A stretch of 64,000 nucleotides of DNA, taken from the NCBI RefSeq assembly GCF_030651625.1, contig NZ_JAUSCF010000023.1:118126-182125 (forward strand), written 5' to 3'. Source of the stretch: Hydrogenophaga sp. GTDB lineage: Bacteria > Pseudomonadota > Gammaproteobacteria > Burkholderiales > Burkholderiaceae_C. The notes under the pieces are model-generated. The model was not told where the DNA came from. It saw only the letters and a list, made by a program, of their open reading frames with translations, and searched no databases. The position numbers were made by a program, and so were the translations under genes. The first letter of the stretch is position 1; every line of letters starts with the position of its first letter. Positions 34,487 to 44,059 of this stretch are shown here, piece by piece.

Positions 34487-35973
34487 ACGACCTCCACCGC
34501 CTGGGCGTGGCCGACCTGGCCGCCGCCATTGCCGAGAAGAAAACCTCGTCTGTTGAAGTCGCTGAGGCATTGCTGGCTCGCGCCAAGCAGCACGACCATC
34601 TCGGTGCCTTCCTCGCCTTCAATGAAGAGCAGACGCTCGCCCAGGCCAAAGCCGCCGATGCGCGCATTGCCGCCGGGGGGCGTGGGCCGCTGCTGGGCGT
34701 GCCGCTGGCGCACAAGGACATCTTCGTCACCCGGGGCTTCCCCAGCACCGCTGGCAGCAAGATGCTGGCGGGCTACCAGAGTCCGTTCGACGCCACCGTG
34801 GTCAGCAAGCTGGCGGCGGCAGGCGCCGTGACCCTGGGCAAGCTCAATTGCGACGAATTTGCCATGGGTGGCAGCAACGAAAACTCCGCCTATGGCGTGG
34901 TGCGCAACCCTTGGGATGTCGAGCGCGTTCCTGGGGGGTCGTCGGGCGGTTCGGCCGTGGCCGTGGCAGCGCGCCTGGTGCCCGCCACCACCGGCACCGA
35001 CACCGGCGGATCCATCCGGCAGCCTGCCAGCTTCTGCGGCATCACCGGCATCAAGCCCACCTATGGCCGATGCTCGCGCTACGGCATGATCGCCTTCGCC
35101 TCCAGCCTGGACCAGGCCGGCCCCATGGCGCACAGCGCCGCCGACTGCGCCACGCTGCTGAGCGTGATGGCTGGCCCGGATATCGACCGGGATTCGACCA
35201 GTCTCGACCACCCCGCCGAGGACTACACCCGTCTGCTGGGCCAGCCCCGCGAGGGTGCCACAGCCGCGCAGCCGCTCAAGGGGCTGCGCATCGGCCTGCC
35301 CAAGGAGTTTTTCGGCGAAGGCTGTGCGCCCGATGTGATCGCTGCGGTGCGCGCCGCGCTCGATCAGTACGAAAAGCTCGGCGCCACGCTCGTCGACATT
35401 TCCCTGCCGCGAACCGAACTCGCCATCCCCGTCTACTACATCATTGCGCCCGCCGAAGCGTCGAGCAACCTCAGCCGCTTTGATGGTGTGAAATTTGGCC
35501 ACCGCGCCGCACAATACGACGACCTGACCGACATGTACAAGAAGTCGCGCAGCGAAGGTTTCGGGCCCGAAGTGCAGCGCCGCATCATGATCGGCACCTA
35601 TGTGCTGAGCCACGGCTACTACGACGCCTACTACCTCAAGGCGCAGCAAATCCGCCGCCTTATTGCGCAGGACTTCCAGAACGCCTTTGAGCAGTGCGAC
35701 GTGATCGCCGGCCCCGTCGCGCCCACCGTGCCCTGGAAGATCGGCGAAAAAAGCGACGACCCGGTCGCCAACTACCTGGCCGACATCTACACGCTGCCCG
35801 GCTCGCTGGCTGGCTTGCCAGGCATGAGCGTGCCGGCCGGCTTTGGTGAGGGCGGATTGCCGGTGGGCCTGCAACTGATCGGCAATCACTTCAAGGAGGC
35901 CGAGCTGCTGCAGGCAGCCGACGCGTTTCAGCGTGCGACGGATTGGCACAAGAAGTCGCCGGAGGGGTACTGA
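34483..35973 (+). CDS. gatA: Asp-tRNA(Asn)/Glu-tRNA(Gln) amidotransferase subunit A
   Basis: GatA hydrolyses glutamine and channels ammonia to GatB. The 496-residue amidase-signature protein has the catalytic Ser-cisSer-Lys set: Lys in [25 protein letters not shown] and [12 protein letters not shown]. Length is typical. A family A repeat follows its stop. Confidence 0.96.
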   Translation: MNDLHRLGVADLAAAIAEKKTSSVEVAEALLARAKQHDHLGAFLAFNEEQTLAQAKAADARIAAGGRGPLLGVPLAHKDIFVTRGFPSTAGSKMLAGYQSPFDATVVSKLAAAGAVTLGKLNCDEFAMGGSNENSAYGVVRNPWDVERVPGGSSGGSAVAVAARLVPATTGTDTGGSIRQPASFCGITGIKPTYGRCSRYGMIAFASSLDQAGPMAHSAADCATLLSVMAGPDIDRDSTSLDHPAEDYTRLLGQPREGATAAQPLKGLRIGLPKEFFGEGCAPDVIAAVRAALDQYEKLGATLVDISLPRTELAIPVYYIIAPAEASSNLSRFDGVKFGHRAAQYDDLTDMYKKSRSEGFGPEVQRRIMIGTYVLSHGYYDAYYLKAQQIRRLIAQDFQNAFEQCDVIAGPVAPTVPWKIGEKSDDPVANYLADIYTLPGSLAGLPGMSVPAGFGEGGLPVGLQLIGNHFKEAELLQAADAFQRATDWHKKSPEGY

Positions 35974-35976
35974 AGA

Positions 35977-36055
35977 ACACCCCCGCGCCGCCTTCGGCGT
36001 CGCCCCCTCAAGGGAGCGTCACCAGCGGCCTGGCGAAGCCAGTTCCGCGGTGACT
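35977..36055 (+). repeat. Family A intergenic palindromic repeat, copy 8
   Basis: Directly after the gatA stop: CACCCCCGCGCCGCCTTCGG, CCCCCTCAAGGGAGC, GGCCTGGCGAAGCCAGTTCCGCGGTGACTC. It shows that the family is not limited to the hydrogenase region. Confidence 0.8.
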
Positions 36056-36108
36056 CGCGAATAAGGCGTCTCGCGCTCTTGCATCGCGAATTGAAAGAGG
36101 TTTTTGAG

Positions 36109-37641
36109 ATGAACACAGTCAAAAAAGAAGCGTCGCTGTTGGTGCAAGGCTATGAAGTCGTCATTGGCTTTGAGACGCACGCTCAGCTGGCGACCAAAAG
36201 CAAGATCTTCAGCAGAGCGCCCATCGCCTTTGGCGCCGAGCCCAACACGCAGGCTTGCGCGGTGGACCTGGCCTTGCCGGGCACGCTGCCGGTGATGAAC
36301 CGCGAAGCGGTGGCGCACGCCATTCGGCTGGGCCTGGCACTGGGCTCCCACATTGCCGAACACAGCGTGTTCGCGCGCAAGAACTACTTCTACCCCGACC
36401 TGCCCAAGGGCTACCAGATCAGCCAGTTCGAGATACCGGTGGTGCAGGGCGGTGAGGTGTCGTTTTTTCTGGGTGAAGAAAAGAAGACGGTGCGCCTCGT
36501 GCGTGCGCACCTGGAAGAAGATGCGGGCAAGAGCCTGCACGAAGATTTTGTAGGGCAGAGTGGTATCGATCTGAACCGCGCCGGCACGCCGCTGCTGGAG
36601 ATCGTGACCGAGCCCGACATGCGCTCCAGCGCCGAGGCCGTGGCCTACGCGAAAGAACTCCACAAGATCGTGACCTGGATCGGCATCTGCGACGGCAACA
36701 TGCAGGAAGGCAGCTTCCGCTGCGATGCCAACGTGTCGGTGCGCAAGCCTGGCGAGCCGCTGGGCACGCGGCGCGAGATCAAGAACCTGAATTCGTTCAA
36801 GTTCATGCAGCAGGCCATCGACTACGAGGTGCGCTGGCAGATCGAGCAGATCGGGGACGGCCACAGCATCCAGCAGGCCACGGTACTGTTCGACCCCGAC
36901 ACCGGCGAGACCCGTGCCATGCGCACCAAGGAAGACGCAGCCGATTACCGCTACTTCCCTGACCCCGACCTGCCGCCGCTGGTGATTGCGCAGGAGTGGG
37001 TGGAGGAGGTGAAGGCCACCATGCCCGAACTGCCCCGCCAGATGGCAGAGCGTTTTGTGCGTGAGTACACACTGCCGGAATACGACTCGACCACGTTGAC
37101 ACAAAGCCCCGCGATGGCGGCCTACTTCGAGATCGCAGCCAAGGCCAGCGGGCAGGCCAAGATGGCCAGCAACTGGATCATGGGCGAGGTCTCGCGACGG
37201 CTTAATGCTGAAGATCGTGAAATCGAGAACGCGCCGGTAAGCGCAGAGCAACTTGCAGCCCTGCTGCAGAGAATTGCAGACGGAACAGTCTCCAACAACG
37301 CAGCCAAACAAGTGTTTGAGCTTATGTGGTCTGAATCAGCGCCAAGAGGGCCGGTGGTGCATGTAGCTTCGGGCGACGCCGTAGGTCAGGGTGCCGTCGT
37401 TTCCGGAGTTGCACAAATCGACGCCATCATCGAAGCCAAAGGCCTCAAACAGATGAACGACAGCGGCGCTCTGGAAGCCATCATCGACGAGGTGATGGCC
37501 GCCAACACCCCCATGGTCGAGCAGTTCCGCGCCGGCAAGGACAAGGCCTTCAACGCGTTGGTGGGTATGGTGATGAAGGCCAGCAAGGGCAAGGCCAACC
37601 CCCAGCAGGTGAACGACGTGCTGCGGCAGAAGCTGCAGTGA
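36109..37641 (+). CDS. gatB: Asp-tRNA(Asn)/Glu-tRNA(Gln) amidotransferase subunit B
   Basis: GatB phosphorylates and amidates the mischarged tRNA. The 510-residue protein has [34 protein letters not shown], the [13 protein letters not shown] segment and a C-terminal YqeY-like tail domain. The ATG at 36109 follows AGAGG by 8 bases; a TTG at 36079 is in frame. Codons around 37200-37340 are noticeably less GC-biased (runs such as GCAGAGCAACTTGCAGCCCT) than the rest of the gene, which may reflect local gene conversion. Confidence 0.95.
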   Translation: MNTVKKEASLLVQGYEVVIGFETHAQLATKSKIFSRAPIAFGAEPNTQACAVDLALPGTLPVMNREAVAHAIRLGLALGSHIAEHSVFARKNYFYPDLPKGYQISQFEIPVVQGGEVSFFLGEEKKTVRLVRAHLEEDAGKSLHEDFVGQSGIDLNRAGTPLLEIVTEPDMRSSAEAVAYAKELHKIVTWIGICDGNMQEGSFRCDANVSVRKPGEPLGTRREIKNLNSFKFMQQAIDYEVRWQIEQIGDGHSIQQATVLFDPDTGETRAMRTKEDAADYRYFPDPDLPPLVIAQEWVEEVKATMPELPRQMAERFVREYTLPEYDSTTLTQSPAMAAYFEIAAKASGQAKMASNWIMGEVSRRLNAEDREIENAPVSAEQLAALLQRIADGTVSNNAAKQVFELMWSESAPRGPVVHVASGDAVGQGAVVSGVAQIDAIIEAKGLKQMNDSGALEAIIDEVMAANTPMVEQFRAGKDKAFNALVGMVMKASKGKANPQQVNDVLRQKLQ

Positions 37642-37659
37642 TCGGTTGCTGGGTGCGGG

Positions 37660-38355
37660 TCAGCGCGACAGCGTGGCGCTGCCGGAGGTACTGCCGGTGG
37701 CCCAGAGCTGGCGCAGCTTGCCCAGCTCTTCGTCAAAGCGCGCGTTGATGCGCTGCTTTTCTTTGGCCTGTTCGTCCAGAAAGCGCTTCTGGACGAACAC
37801 CTGTTCCTCGTTGTCTTCGAGCTTGCGGCGCAGCCAGCTGGGCGCCTTCTCGCGATCGCCCTGGTAAAACTCCATTTCGGCATCGATCTGCTTGCGCTGA
37901 TCGACAAGCGTCTCTTCCCGCTTTTTCACAGCGCCCATCACATCGTCCACTTGCGCCAGGGCTTCAGCCCGTTCCCGATCGTGCACGGTCTGGTTGGGGT
38001 AGCGGACCAACAACGCCCGTTCTCGACGACGCTCTTCATTGGCTCGCGAGATTTCAAGTTCTTCGGCCCTGCGCTGAGCGGCCAGGCGCGCACGTTCTTC
38101 TGCGGTGTAGCTCGGTGGCACCACACGGCGCACCGTACCGCTGCTGCCCAGTTCGCGCTGCTCCCGGTCCAGGCATTCCTTGATCGGGCGGTCCGAGGTG
38201 ATGCGCCGACCGGTACCGTCGACGCAGGTGAAGATGCTCTGGGTGGCGGGCGGCGTCTGGGCGCCCAGCGATCCGGCGGTACCCAGCAGCACGCAAAGGC
38301 TCACCGAGCGCCATGACAGCAGGCTTCGCGAAGACGGTTGATCAGCAAGGGGCAC
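37660..38355 (-). CDS. DUF4124-type exported coiled-coil protein
   Basis: The 231-residue product has a signal-like segment (SLCVLLGTAGSLGAQ), then IFTCVDGTGRRITSDRPIKECLDREQ, resembling the DUF4124 domain (a short surface domain with two Cys). A long charged helical coil (about 90-215) follows. The role is unknown. The start is assumed to be a GTG at 38355; no better ATG lies before the signal segment. It converges with gatB. Confidence 0.75.
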   Translation of the reverse strand: MPLADQPSSRSLLSWRSVSLCVLLGTAGSLGAQTPPATQSIFTCVDGTGRRITSDRPIKECLDREQRELGSSGTVRRVVPPSYTAEERARLAAQRRAEELEISRANEERRRERALLVRYPNQTVHDRERAEALAQVDDVMGAVKKREETLVDQRKQIDAEMEFYQGDREKAPSWLRRKLEDNEEQVFVQKRFLDEQAKEKQRINARFDEELGKLRQLWATGSTSGSATLSR

Positions 38356-38366
38356 GTTAAGACTCT

Positions 38367-39092
38367 TCAGGCAACACCGTAGCGCTCGCGGTATGCAAGC
38401 ACGCGCTGGCGGTGCGCGTCGAGTTCCGCCCCGGTGTGTTGTGTCAGATATTGCAGCAAATCGGCCAGTCTCGCAATGGCGCAGACCTGCAGGCCCAATT
38501 GCTGCTGCACATACTGCACCGCACTGTGGTCTACATCACGCACCTGGCCGCCCGGGCCTGCCTCGGTGGCCTTTTCCTGCCGGTCCAGGGCAATGGCCAC
38601 GGCGCAGGGCGTGGCACCTGCCGCATGGATCAGCGCGATCGACTCACGTGCCGCCGTGCCAGCCGACATCACGTCGTCCACGATCAGAACCCGGCCCTTG
38701 AGTGGTGCGCCCACCAGTGAACCGCCTTCTCCATGGTCCTTGGCTTCCTTGCGGTTGTAGGCGAAAGGCACGTTGCGGCCCAGGCGGGCGAGTTCGATCG
38801 CCACCGCTGCACCCAGGGGAATGCCCTTGTAGGCCGGGCCAAAAATCATGTCGAATTCGATGCCGCTGTCGATCAGTGCTTTTGCATAGAATTGCGCCAG
38901 CCGGCTCAGCTTGGCACCGTCATCGAACAGGCCGGCATTGAAAAAATAGGGCGAAAGCCGTCCGGCCTTGGTCTTGAATTCGCCGAATCGCAGCACGCCA
39001 GAGTCGACACAGAACTGCACGAAGTCCTGTGCCAGTGCCTCGCCGGCAACCACTCCTGCAGAGGCGCCTTTTGCGCCCACTTCCAAAACCAT
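38367..39092 (-). CDS. pyrE: Orotate phosphoribosyltransferase
   Basis: PyrE converts orotate and PRPP to OMP in pyrimidine synthesis. The 241-residue product has FGEFKTKAGRLSPYFFNAG, FGPAYKGIPLG, the flexible catalytic loop AYNRKEAKDHGEGG and the PRPP motif VLIVDDVMSAGTA. The ATG at 39092 is the first in-frame start that gives the family N-terminus. Its complement overlaps the ATG of exoA on the other strand within CCATGG. Confidence 0.95.
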   Translation of the reverse strand: MVLEVGAKGASAGVVAGEALAQDFVQFCVDSGVLRFGEFKTKAGRLSPYFFNAGLFDDGAKLSRLAQFYAKALIDSGIEFDMIFGPAYKGIPLGAAVAIELARLGRNVPFAYNRKEAKDHGEGGSLVGAPLKGRVLIVDDVMSAGTAARESIALIHAAGATPCAVAIALDRQEKATEAGPGGQVRDVDHSAVQYVQQQLGLQVCAIARLADLLQYLTQHTGAELDAHRQRVLAYRERYGVA

Positions 39093-39894
39093 GGGGATTT
39101 CCTTGTTCAAACTGACCAGCCTCAATCTCAACGGCATTCGTTCCGCCAGCAACAAGGGGCTGGAACCCTGGTTGGCCGCACACCAGCCGGATTGTATTTG
39201 CGTGCAGGAAATCAAGGCCCAGGCGGGAGACATGGCGGGACGGTTCGAGGAAATCGGTGACCTCAAAGGCCATTTTCACTGCGCTGAAAAAAAGGGCTAT
39301 GCGGGCGTGGGTGTGTACACGCGGCACGAACCCAGTGAGGTGCTGGTGGGGTTTGATCGCGGAGAGTTCGACGGCGAGGGACGTTACCTCGAACTGCGCT
39401 TCGACACGCCGCAGCGCAAGTTCAGCCTCATCAGTGCCTACTTCCCCAGCGGGTCGTCTGGCGAGGAACGGCAGCTGGCCAAGTACCGCTTCCTCGACCT
39501 GATCTATCCGCACCTGACGGCCCTCAAGTCCCAGCGCGACTTCATCCTGTGTGGTGACATCAACATCGCGCACCAGCAGATCGACCTGAAAAACTGGCGC
39601 AGCAACCAGAAAAACAGCGGCTTTCTGCCCGAAGAGCGCGCCTGGATGACCAAGCTGCTGACCGACGGCGGCCTGGTGGACGTTTACCGCCATCTGCGAC
39701 CCGACACCACTGACGCCTGCTACACATGGTGGAGCAACCGCGGTCAGGCGTACGCCAACAACGTGGGCTGGCGCCTGGACTACCACCTGGCCACCCCGGC
39801 ACTGGCTGGGCTGGCGCGTTCGGAAGCGATCTACAAGGCGGAGAAGTTCTCTGACCACGCGCCCATCACCATCGAGTACGACTTCAGTCTCTGA
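39091..39894 (+). CDS. exoA: Exodeoxyribonuclease III family AP endonuclease
   Basis: An ExoIII-type enzyme that repairs abasic sites. The 267-residue product has LTSLNLNGIRSA, CICVQEIKA (metal-binding Glu), the GDINIAH motif and the final FSDHAPITIEY (catalytic Asp-His). Two starts are possible: the ATG at 39091, or a TTG at 39103 with GGGGA six bases upstream, giving MFKLTSLNLNG. Either way the gene is head to head with pyrE with no spacer, so each promoter must lie inside the other gene. Confidence 0.92.
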   Translation: MGISLFKLTSLNLNGIRSASNKGLEPWLAAHQPDCICVQEIKAQAGDMAGRFEEIGDLKGHFHCAEKKGYAGVGVYTRHEPSEVLVGFDRGEFDGEGRYLELRFDTPQRKFSLISAYFPSGSSGEERQLAKYRFLDLIYPHLTALKSQRDFILCGDINIAHQQIDLKNWRSNQKNSGFLPEERAWMTKLLTDGGLVDVYRHLRPDTTDACYTWWSNRGQAYANNVGWRLDYHLATPALAGLARSEAIYKAEKFSDHAPITIEYDFSL

Positions 39895-39900
39895 GCGCCT

Positions 39901-40275
39901 TCAGGCCGCCACTTCTTTCCGCGCTTCAATGAGCAACTGCTGCACGACAGCCCCCTGCGTGGCAGCCACGGCACGGATGCGCAGCGCCCGCCCTGACTCC
40001 AGTTGCACGCGACAGTGGTAGTCCAGACCGTCGGTTTGACCGGGGCTGTGGCTGGGCACGCGGCGCTGCCATTGGCGCTTGCCGTCGAGCTCCACAGTGA
40101 GCTCGTGCCAGGGTTGCGGATGCTCCAGCGGCGCGCGCACCACCAGCGTGACATCCACATCGAATGTGCGACGCCGGTCCAGCGATGCGGGAACGTCGAT
40201 GACGGCAACCGAAGCGCCGCCGACATCGCAGCGCCAATGCTCGGCCACCTGAGGGCCTCCGGATCGATTCGTCAT
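39901..40275 (-). CDS. Hypothetical 124-residue protein
   Basis: A cytoplasmic protein with an alternating beta-strand pattern (VAVIDVPASL, FDVDVTLVVRAPLEHPQPWHELTVELDG, LRIRAVAATQ), without recognisable motif. It shares an ATGA overlap with the upstream glutaredoxin-like gene, so the two are translated together. It converges with exoA, 6 bases apart. Function unknown. Confidence 0.65.
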   Translation of the reverse strand: MTNRSGGPQVAEHWRCDVGGASVAVIDVPASLDRRRTFDVDVTLVVRAPLEHPQPWHELTVELDGKRQWQRRVPSHSPGQTDGLDYHCRVQLESGRALRIRAVAATQGAVVQQLLIEARKEVAA

Positions 40276-40640
40276 GTCGCCAGCAGTTCTTTCAGTTCGC
40301 CAGAAGCCAGGAGCCGGTTCAGGTCTTCGGCCCCGCCAATCAACACGCCGCGCACGAACACCATGGGCAATGTGGGCCAGCCGGTCCACATCTTCAGTAC
40401 GTTGCGGCGGCGCCATTGCGAGATGTAGCTTCCGAACTCCAGGTACTGGAACGGAATGTCCGCCCGTGCCAGTGCCTTGCGGGCCTTGGCAACAAACGGG
40501 TTGCCTGCCATCCCCACCACCACCACAGGGTGGCTGGTGATGGCGCCCTGCACCTGGTCCAGGACGTCGCGGTGGAGGTTGGCCACCTTGTCTCGGATGG
40601 CGGGGTGGAGAAACGGCGCTTCGAGCACAGGTCGGTTCAT
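40272..40640 (-). CDS. Glutaredoxin-like protein without the active-site cysteine
   Basis: The 122-residue product follows the glutaredoxin fold: a beta strand HPVVVVGMAGNPFVAKARKAL at the place of the CPYC/CGFS site, IPFQYLEF, the cis-Pro motif TLPMVFVRG and the glutathione-binding GGAEDLNRLL. The active-site cysteines are replaced (MAGNPF), so redox or classic Fe-S transfer is unlikely. It may bind glutathione or a partner protein. The frame is open upstream, but the ATG at 40640 precedes the conserved part. Confidence 0.75.
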   Translation of the reverse strand: MNRPVLEAPFLHPAIRDKVANLHRDVLDQVQGAITSHPVVVVGMAGNPFVAKARKALARADIPFQYLEFGSYISQWRRRNVLKMWTGWPTLPMVFVRGVLIGGAEDLNRLLASGELKELLAT

Positions 40641-40746
40641 GTGGTGTCCTGAGATTGGGTTGCCCACTTTAGTGCCATCTGGCATTCCCGGGCGCATGGG
40701 GTGGCCTTGGGGATAATCCCTGGCAGTCCCCTTTGCCGTTTCGACC

Positions 40747-41382
40747 ATGCTGAAGTACCAAACCGTCCCCGTCACGCCCTTCGCCCAGAACTGCTCCATC
40801 GTCTGGTGCGATGAAACGCTTGACGCCGCCATCATCGACCCGGGCGGTGATCTGGATCGTTTGCTGGCGGAGGTGCAGCGCTTGCGGCTGAACCTCAAGG
40901 CGATCTGGCTCACCCACGCCCACATCGATCACGCTGGCGGCACGGCCGAGCTGGCTGAAAAGCTCGACCTGCCGATCATTGGCCCGCACCCCGGCGACCA
41001 GTTCTGGATCGACGGTCTGCCCCAGCAAAGCGCCATGTTCGGCTTCCCACCCGCCGGCCACTTCACGCCCACCCGCTGGCTGGCCGACGGAGATACAGTG
41101 CAGATTGGCCACAGCTCGCTCAACGTGCGCCACTGCCCGGGCCACACACCCGGTCACGTGGTGTTTCACTCGCCCGAAGCCCAGCGCGCTTTTGTGGGCG
41201 ACGTGCTTTTCGCGGGAAGCATTGGGCGAACCGACTTCCCCCAAGGCAACCACGCCCAACTGATCAGCAGCATCAAGGAGCGGCTGTGGCCCATGGGGGA
41301 TGAGACGGTGTTCATTCCAGGGCATGGACCGGAGAGCACGTTTGGTGAGGAGCGGCGGTCCAATCCGTATGTGAAAGCCTGA
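40747..41382 (+). CDS. Metallo-beta-lactamase-fold hydrolase (glyoxalase II-like)
   Basis: The 211-residue protein has the zinc motif THAHIDHAGG (residues 57-66), later ligands in HCPGHTPGHVVF, GDVLFAGSIGRTD, and PGHGPES at the end. This arrangement is typical of short GloB-like or YcbL hydrolases that act on S-lactoylglutathione-like thioesters. The substrate is inferred. It diverges from the glutaredoxin-like gene, about 100 bases away. Confidence 0.88.
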   Translation: MLKYQTVPVTPFAQNCSIVWCDETLDAAIIDPGGDLDRLLAEVQRLRLNLKAIWLTHAHIDHAGGTAELAEKLDLPIIGPHPGDQFWIDGLPQQSAMFGFPPAGHFTPTRWLADGDTVQIGHSSLNVRHCPGHTPGHVVFHSPEAQRAFVGDVLFAGSIGRTDFPQGNHAQLISSIKERLWPMGDETVFIPGHGPESTFGEERRSNPYVKA

Positions 41383-41414
41383 ACGCTCCACGCTGTGCGC
41401 TGTGCGCTGAGTCC

Positions 41415-42287
41415 TCAGCCCCGCTTGGCCGCTTCGTACAACCCCTGCACCTTCGGCAGATTCGCCTCCAGTTCGCGGATGCGGTTCGGCCCGCTGGGGT
41501 GGGTGGACAGAAAACCCGGGCCCGCGCCACCACCGGCTTTGGTCATTTTCTGCCACAGGCTCACGCTGGCCCGGGGCAGGTAGGCGGCCCTTGCAGCCAG
41601 TTCCAGCCCCACCAGGTCGGCTTCGGACTCGTCTTCGCGGCTGAATCTGAGTGTGAGCAGCTGGGCGCCCATGCCGGCGGCCAGATCGCCGAGATCACCC
41701 AGGCCGAGCAGCTGCGCCCCCAGGCGCAAACCCAGATTCGTGGCGCCGCTCTTGGCCATGCGTTCGCGGGCGTGCTCGCGCAGCGCATGGGCCATCTCGT
41801 GACCCATGATCATGGCGGTTTCGTCGTCGGTAAGCTGCAGCTTGTCCAGAATGCCGGTGTAGAACGCGATCTTGCCGCCGGGCATGCAGAAAGCATTGAT
41901 CTGATCGCTCTGGATCAGATTCACGGCCCATTTCCACTCCTTTGCGCGGGGGTTCCACGCATGCGTGTGCGGGATGATGCGCCGTGCAATGGTCTGCAGG
42001 CGCTGCACCTGCGGGTGGCTGTTGGGCAACAGCACCTGTTTGCTCTGGGCTGCCTGCATCACCTGCAGATACTGCTGGCTGGCGGCCGCTTCAAGCTGGT
42101 CCGCCGGCACCAGTCTCCGCAGAGACGATGACTTGCCCACCTCCACCTGTGCGGCTGCTGGCAGGGCAGCGCCTGCAGCGGCCGCTGCGCCGGCCAGCAC
42201 GAAGGCGCGGCGGGACGACCAGACATGACTGGAGCTTTCCGCAGACCCGGACGCATGGGCTGATTTGAGATCGCAGAGAAGGCACAT
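41415..42287 (-). CDS. M48-family metallopeptidase with Tat signal
   Basis: The 290-residue protein has a twin-arginine leader (SSRRAFVLAGAA, near residue 25), then the zinc motif HEMAH in AMIMGHEMAHALREHARERM and a downstream EADLVGLELAARA Glu ligand. STHPSGPNRIREL near the C-terminus is also typical. It is similar in architecture to BepA/LoiP-type periplasmic proteases. The N-terminal 15 residues contain CLLC before the signal; a later start is possible. Confidence 0.88.
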   Translation of the reverse strand: MCLLCDLKSAHASGSAESSSHVWSSRRAFVLAGAAAAAGAALPAAAQVEVGKSSSLRRLVPADQLEAAASQQYLQVMQAAQSKQVLLPNSHPQVQRLQTIARRIIPHTHAWNPRAKEWKWAVNLIQSDQINAFCMPGGKIAFYTGILDKLQLTDDETAMIMGHEMAHALREHARERMAKSGATNLGLRLGAQLLGLGDLGDLAAGMGAQLLTLRFSREDESEADLVGLELAARAAYLPRASVSLWQKMTKAGGGAGPGFLSTHPSGPNRIRELEANLPKVQGLYEAAKRG

Positions 42288-42463
42288 GGCGCAATGATCC
42301 AGAAAACGGAAGCGGGTCGAAGACTTTGGAGCAGTTCCTCCTGAGAGGCCCTCTTCCTGGCGAAGTTCGCCCTGTTTCCGGCAGTCTTTGCGTCAATTCG
42401 CGAGTTCGAACGCCGTTACAGGATGATAGGGCGATGCTGCTTGCGCGTGGGCACAATGGCGGC

Positions 42464-44059
42464 ATGTCCCCACCCACTTCCAGTGCTGTCGCCGACAACT
42501 CCCCCAACGCTCCCGTCGCCGGCATCGAGGGCGAGCCCAACAGCCAGCCAGCCCGCCCGTCGTGGCGCGAAACCTTGCGTTCCTTGTGGGACCGCCGCGT
42601 GCTGGCCATGCTTTTCCTGGGCTTCACGGCGGGTCTGCCGATCCTGCTGATCTTCTCTTCGCTGTCGCTGTGGCTGGTGGAGGCCGGGGTGGAACGCAGG
42701 GCGGTCACCTTTTTCAGCTGGGCGGCGTTGGGCTATTCGTTCAAGTTCATCTGGGCGCCGCTGGTGGACCGGCTGCCGCTGCCACTGCTCACGCGCTGGC
42801 TGGGCAGGCGCCGCGCCTATCTGCTGCTCTCGCAAGTTGGCGTGATCTCGGCCATCGTCGGCATGGCCAGCACCGACCCGGCCAGCGGCGGTGCCAGCCT
42901 GACTGCGATGGCCCTGTTCGCGGTGATGCTGGGCTTCATGTCGGCCACGCAGGACATCGTGATCGATGCCTACCGCATCGAGATCGCGCCGCCCGAGCAG
43001 CAGGGTGTGTTGTCGTCGGCCTACATCGCGGGCTACCGGATCGGCATGATCGTGGCCGGTGCGGGCGCGCTGTTTCTGGCTGCGCATTGGGGGTCTGCGC
43101 GCGATGTGTATGTGTACACCGCTTGGCAGCAGGCCTACCTGGTGATGGCCCTGGCCATGGGTGTGGGGGTAATCACCACCTTTCTGGTTCGCGAGCCGGT
43201 TGTGGCTGAGCGAGAGCCGGAGCCTTCCGGTGCTCACGCCCGCCTGCTGGCGGTGTTTGTTTGCGCGGTGCTGGCTTTTGTGGGCGTGTTCTGGGCCTGG
43301 GGGCACTGGCTGTCGCCGACCGCGCCAGGCCCCTTTCTGGGCCTGCTGGTGGAGGCGCTGCGCATGGGGGCTGCCCTGGGGGCGGCCTTTGGGGTGGGCG
43401 CTTTGATGGTGCATGCCGGCCTGGCCAGCCGGGAGCAGGCGCGCCAGACCTGGGTGATGCCGGTGCTGGATTTCTTTCGCCGCTACGGCACCCGGACCGC
43501 CTGGCTGCTGCTGGCACTCATTGGCCTGTATCGCATTTCGGACATCGTGCTCGGTGTGATCTCCAACGTGTTCTACCAGGACATGGGGTTCTCCAAGACC
43601 GAGATTGCCTACGCGGTCAAGACCTTTGGTGTGGTGGTGGCCATTGCCGGCGGTTTTGTGGGGGGCTTGCTGACCACGCGCATTGGCGTGATGCGCTCGT
43701 TGTTCTGGGGTGCGGTGTTGGCTGCGCTGACCAATCTGGGCTTTGTGTTGCTGGCGTTCGCCGGGCACGACCTGCACCTGATGTACGCCGTGGTCGCGGC
43801 CGACAATCTGGCCGCAGGGTTTGCCAGCGCGGCGTTCGTGGCTTTCTTGTCCAGCCTGACCAACGTATCGTTCACCGCCGTGCAGTACGCCATCTTCAGC
43901 TCGCTGATGACGCTGCTGCCCAAGAGCCTGGGCGGTTATTCGGGGGGCATGGTGGATGTGCTGGGCTACCCTGGATTTTTCACCCTCACGACCTTGATGG
44001 GCCTGCCGGTTCTGGTGCTGGTGCTCCTGGCCAAGCGGTTGTTGCCGGTCGGGCGCTGA
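42464..44059 (+). CDS. ampG: AmpG-like MFS transporter
   Basis: About twelve membrane helices starting with LWDRRVLAMLFLGFTAGLPI, followed by SLSLWLVEAGV and FSWAALGYSFKFIWAPLVDRLPLP, which match AmpG muropeptide permeases. ATQDIVIDAYRIE is also conserved. The substrate is anhydro-muropeptides by family. The start is uncertain: ATG 42464 (531 residues) was chosen because the preceding residues are not membrane-like, and ATG 42434 is possible. The 3' end overlaps the convergent ligase gene by 74 bases. Confidence 0.82.
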   Translation: MSPPTSSAVADNSPNAPVAGIEGEPNSQPARPSWRETLRSLWDRRVLAMLFLGFTAGLPILLIFSSLSLWLVEAGVERRAVTFFSWAALGYSFKFIWAPLVDRLPLPLLTRWLGRRRAYLLLSQVGVISAIVGMASTDPASGGASLTAMALFAVMLGFMSATQDIVIDAYRIEIAPPEQQGVLSSAYIAGYRIGMIVAGAGALFLAAHWGSARDVYVYTAWQQAYLVMALAMGVGVITTFLVREPVVAEREPEPSGAHARLLAVFVCAVLAFVGVFWAWGHWLSPTAPGPFLGLLVEALRMGAALGAAFGVGALMVHAGLASREQARQTWVMPVLDFFRRYGTRTAWLLLALIGLYRISDIVLGVISNVFYQDMGFSKTEIAYAVKTFGVVVAIAGGFVGGLLTTRIGVMRSLFWGAVLAALTNLGFVLLAFAGHDLHLMYAVVAADNLAAGFASAAFVAFLSSLTNVSFTAVQYAIFSSLMTLLPKSLGGYSGGMVDVLGYPGFFTLTTLMGLPVLVLVLLAKRLLPVGR

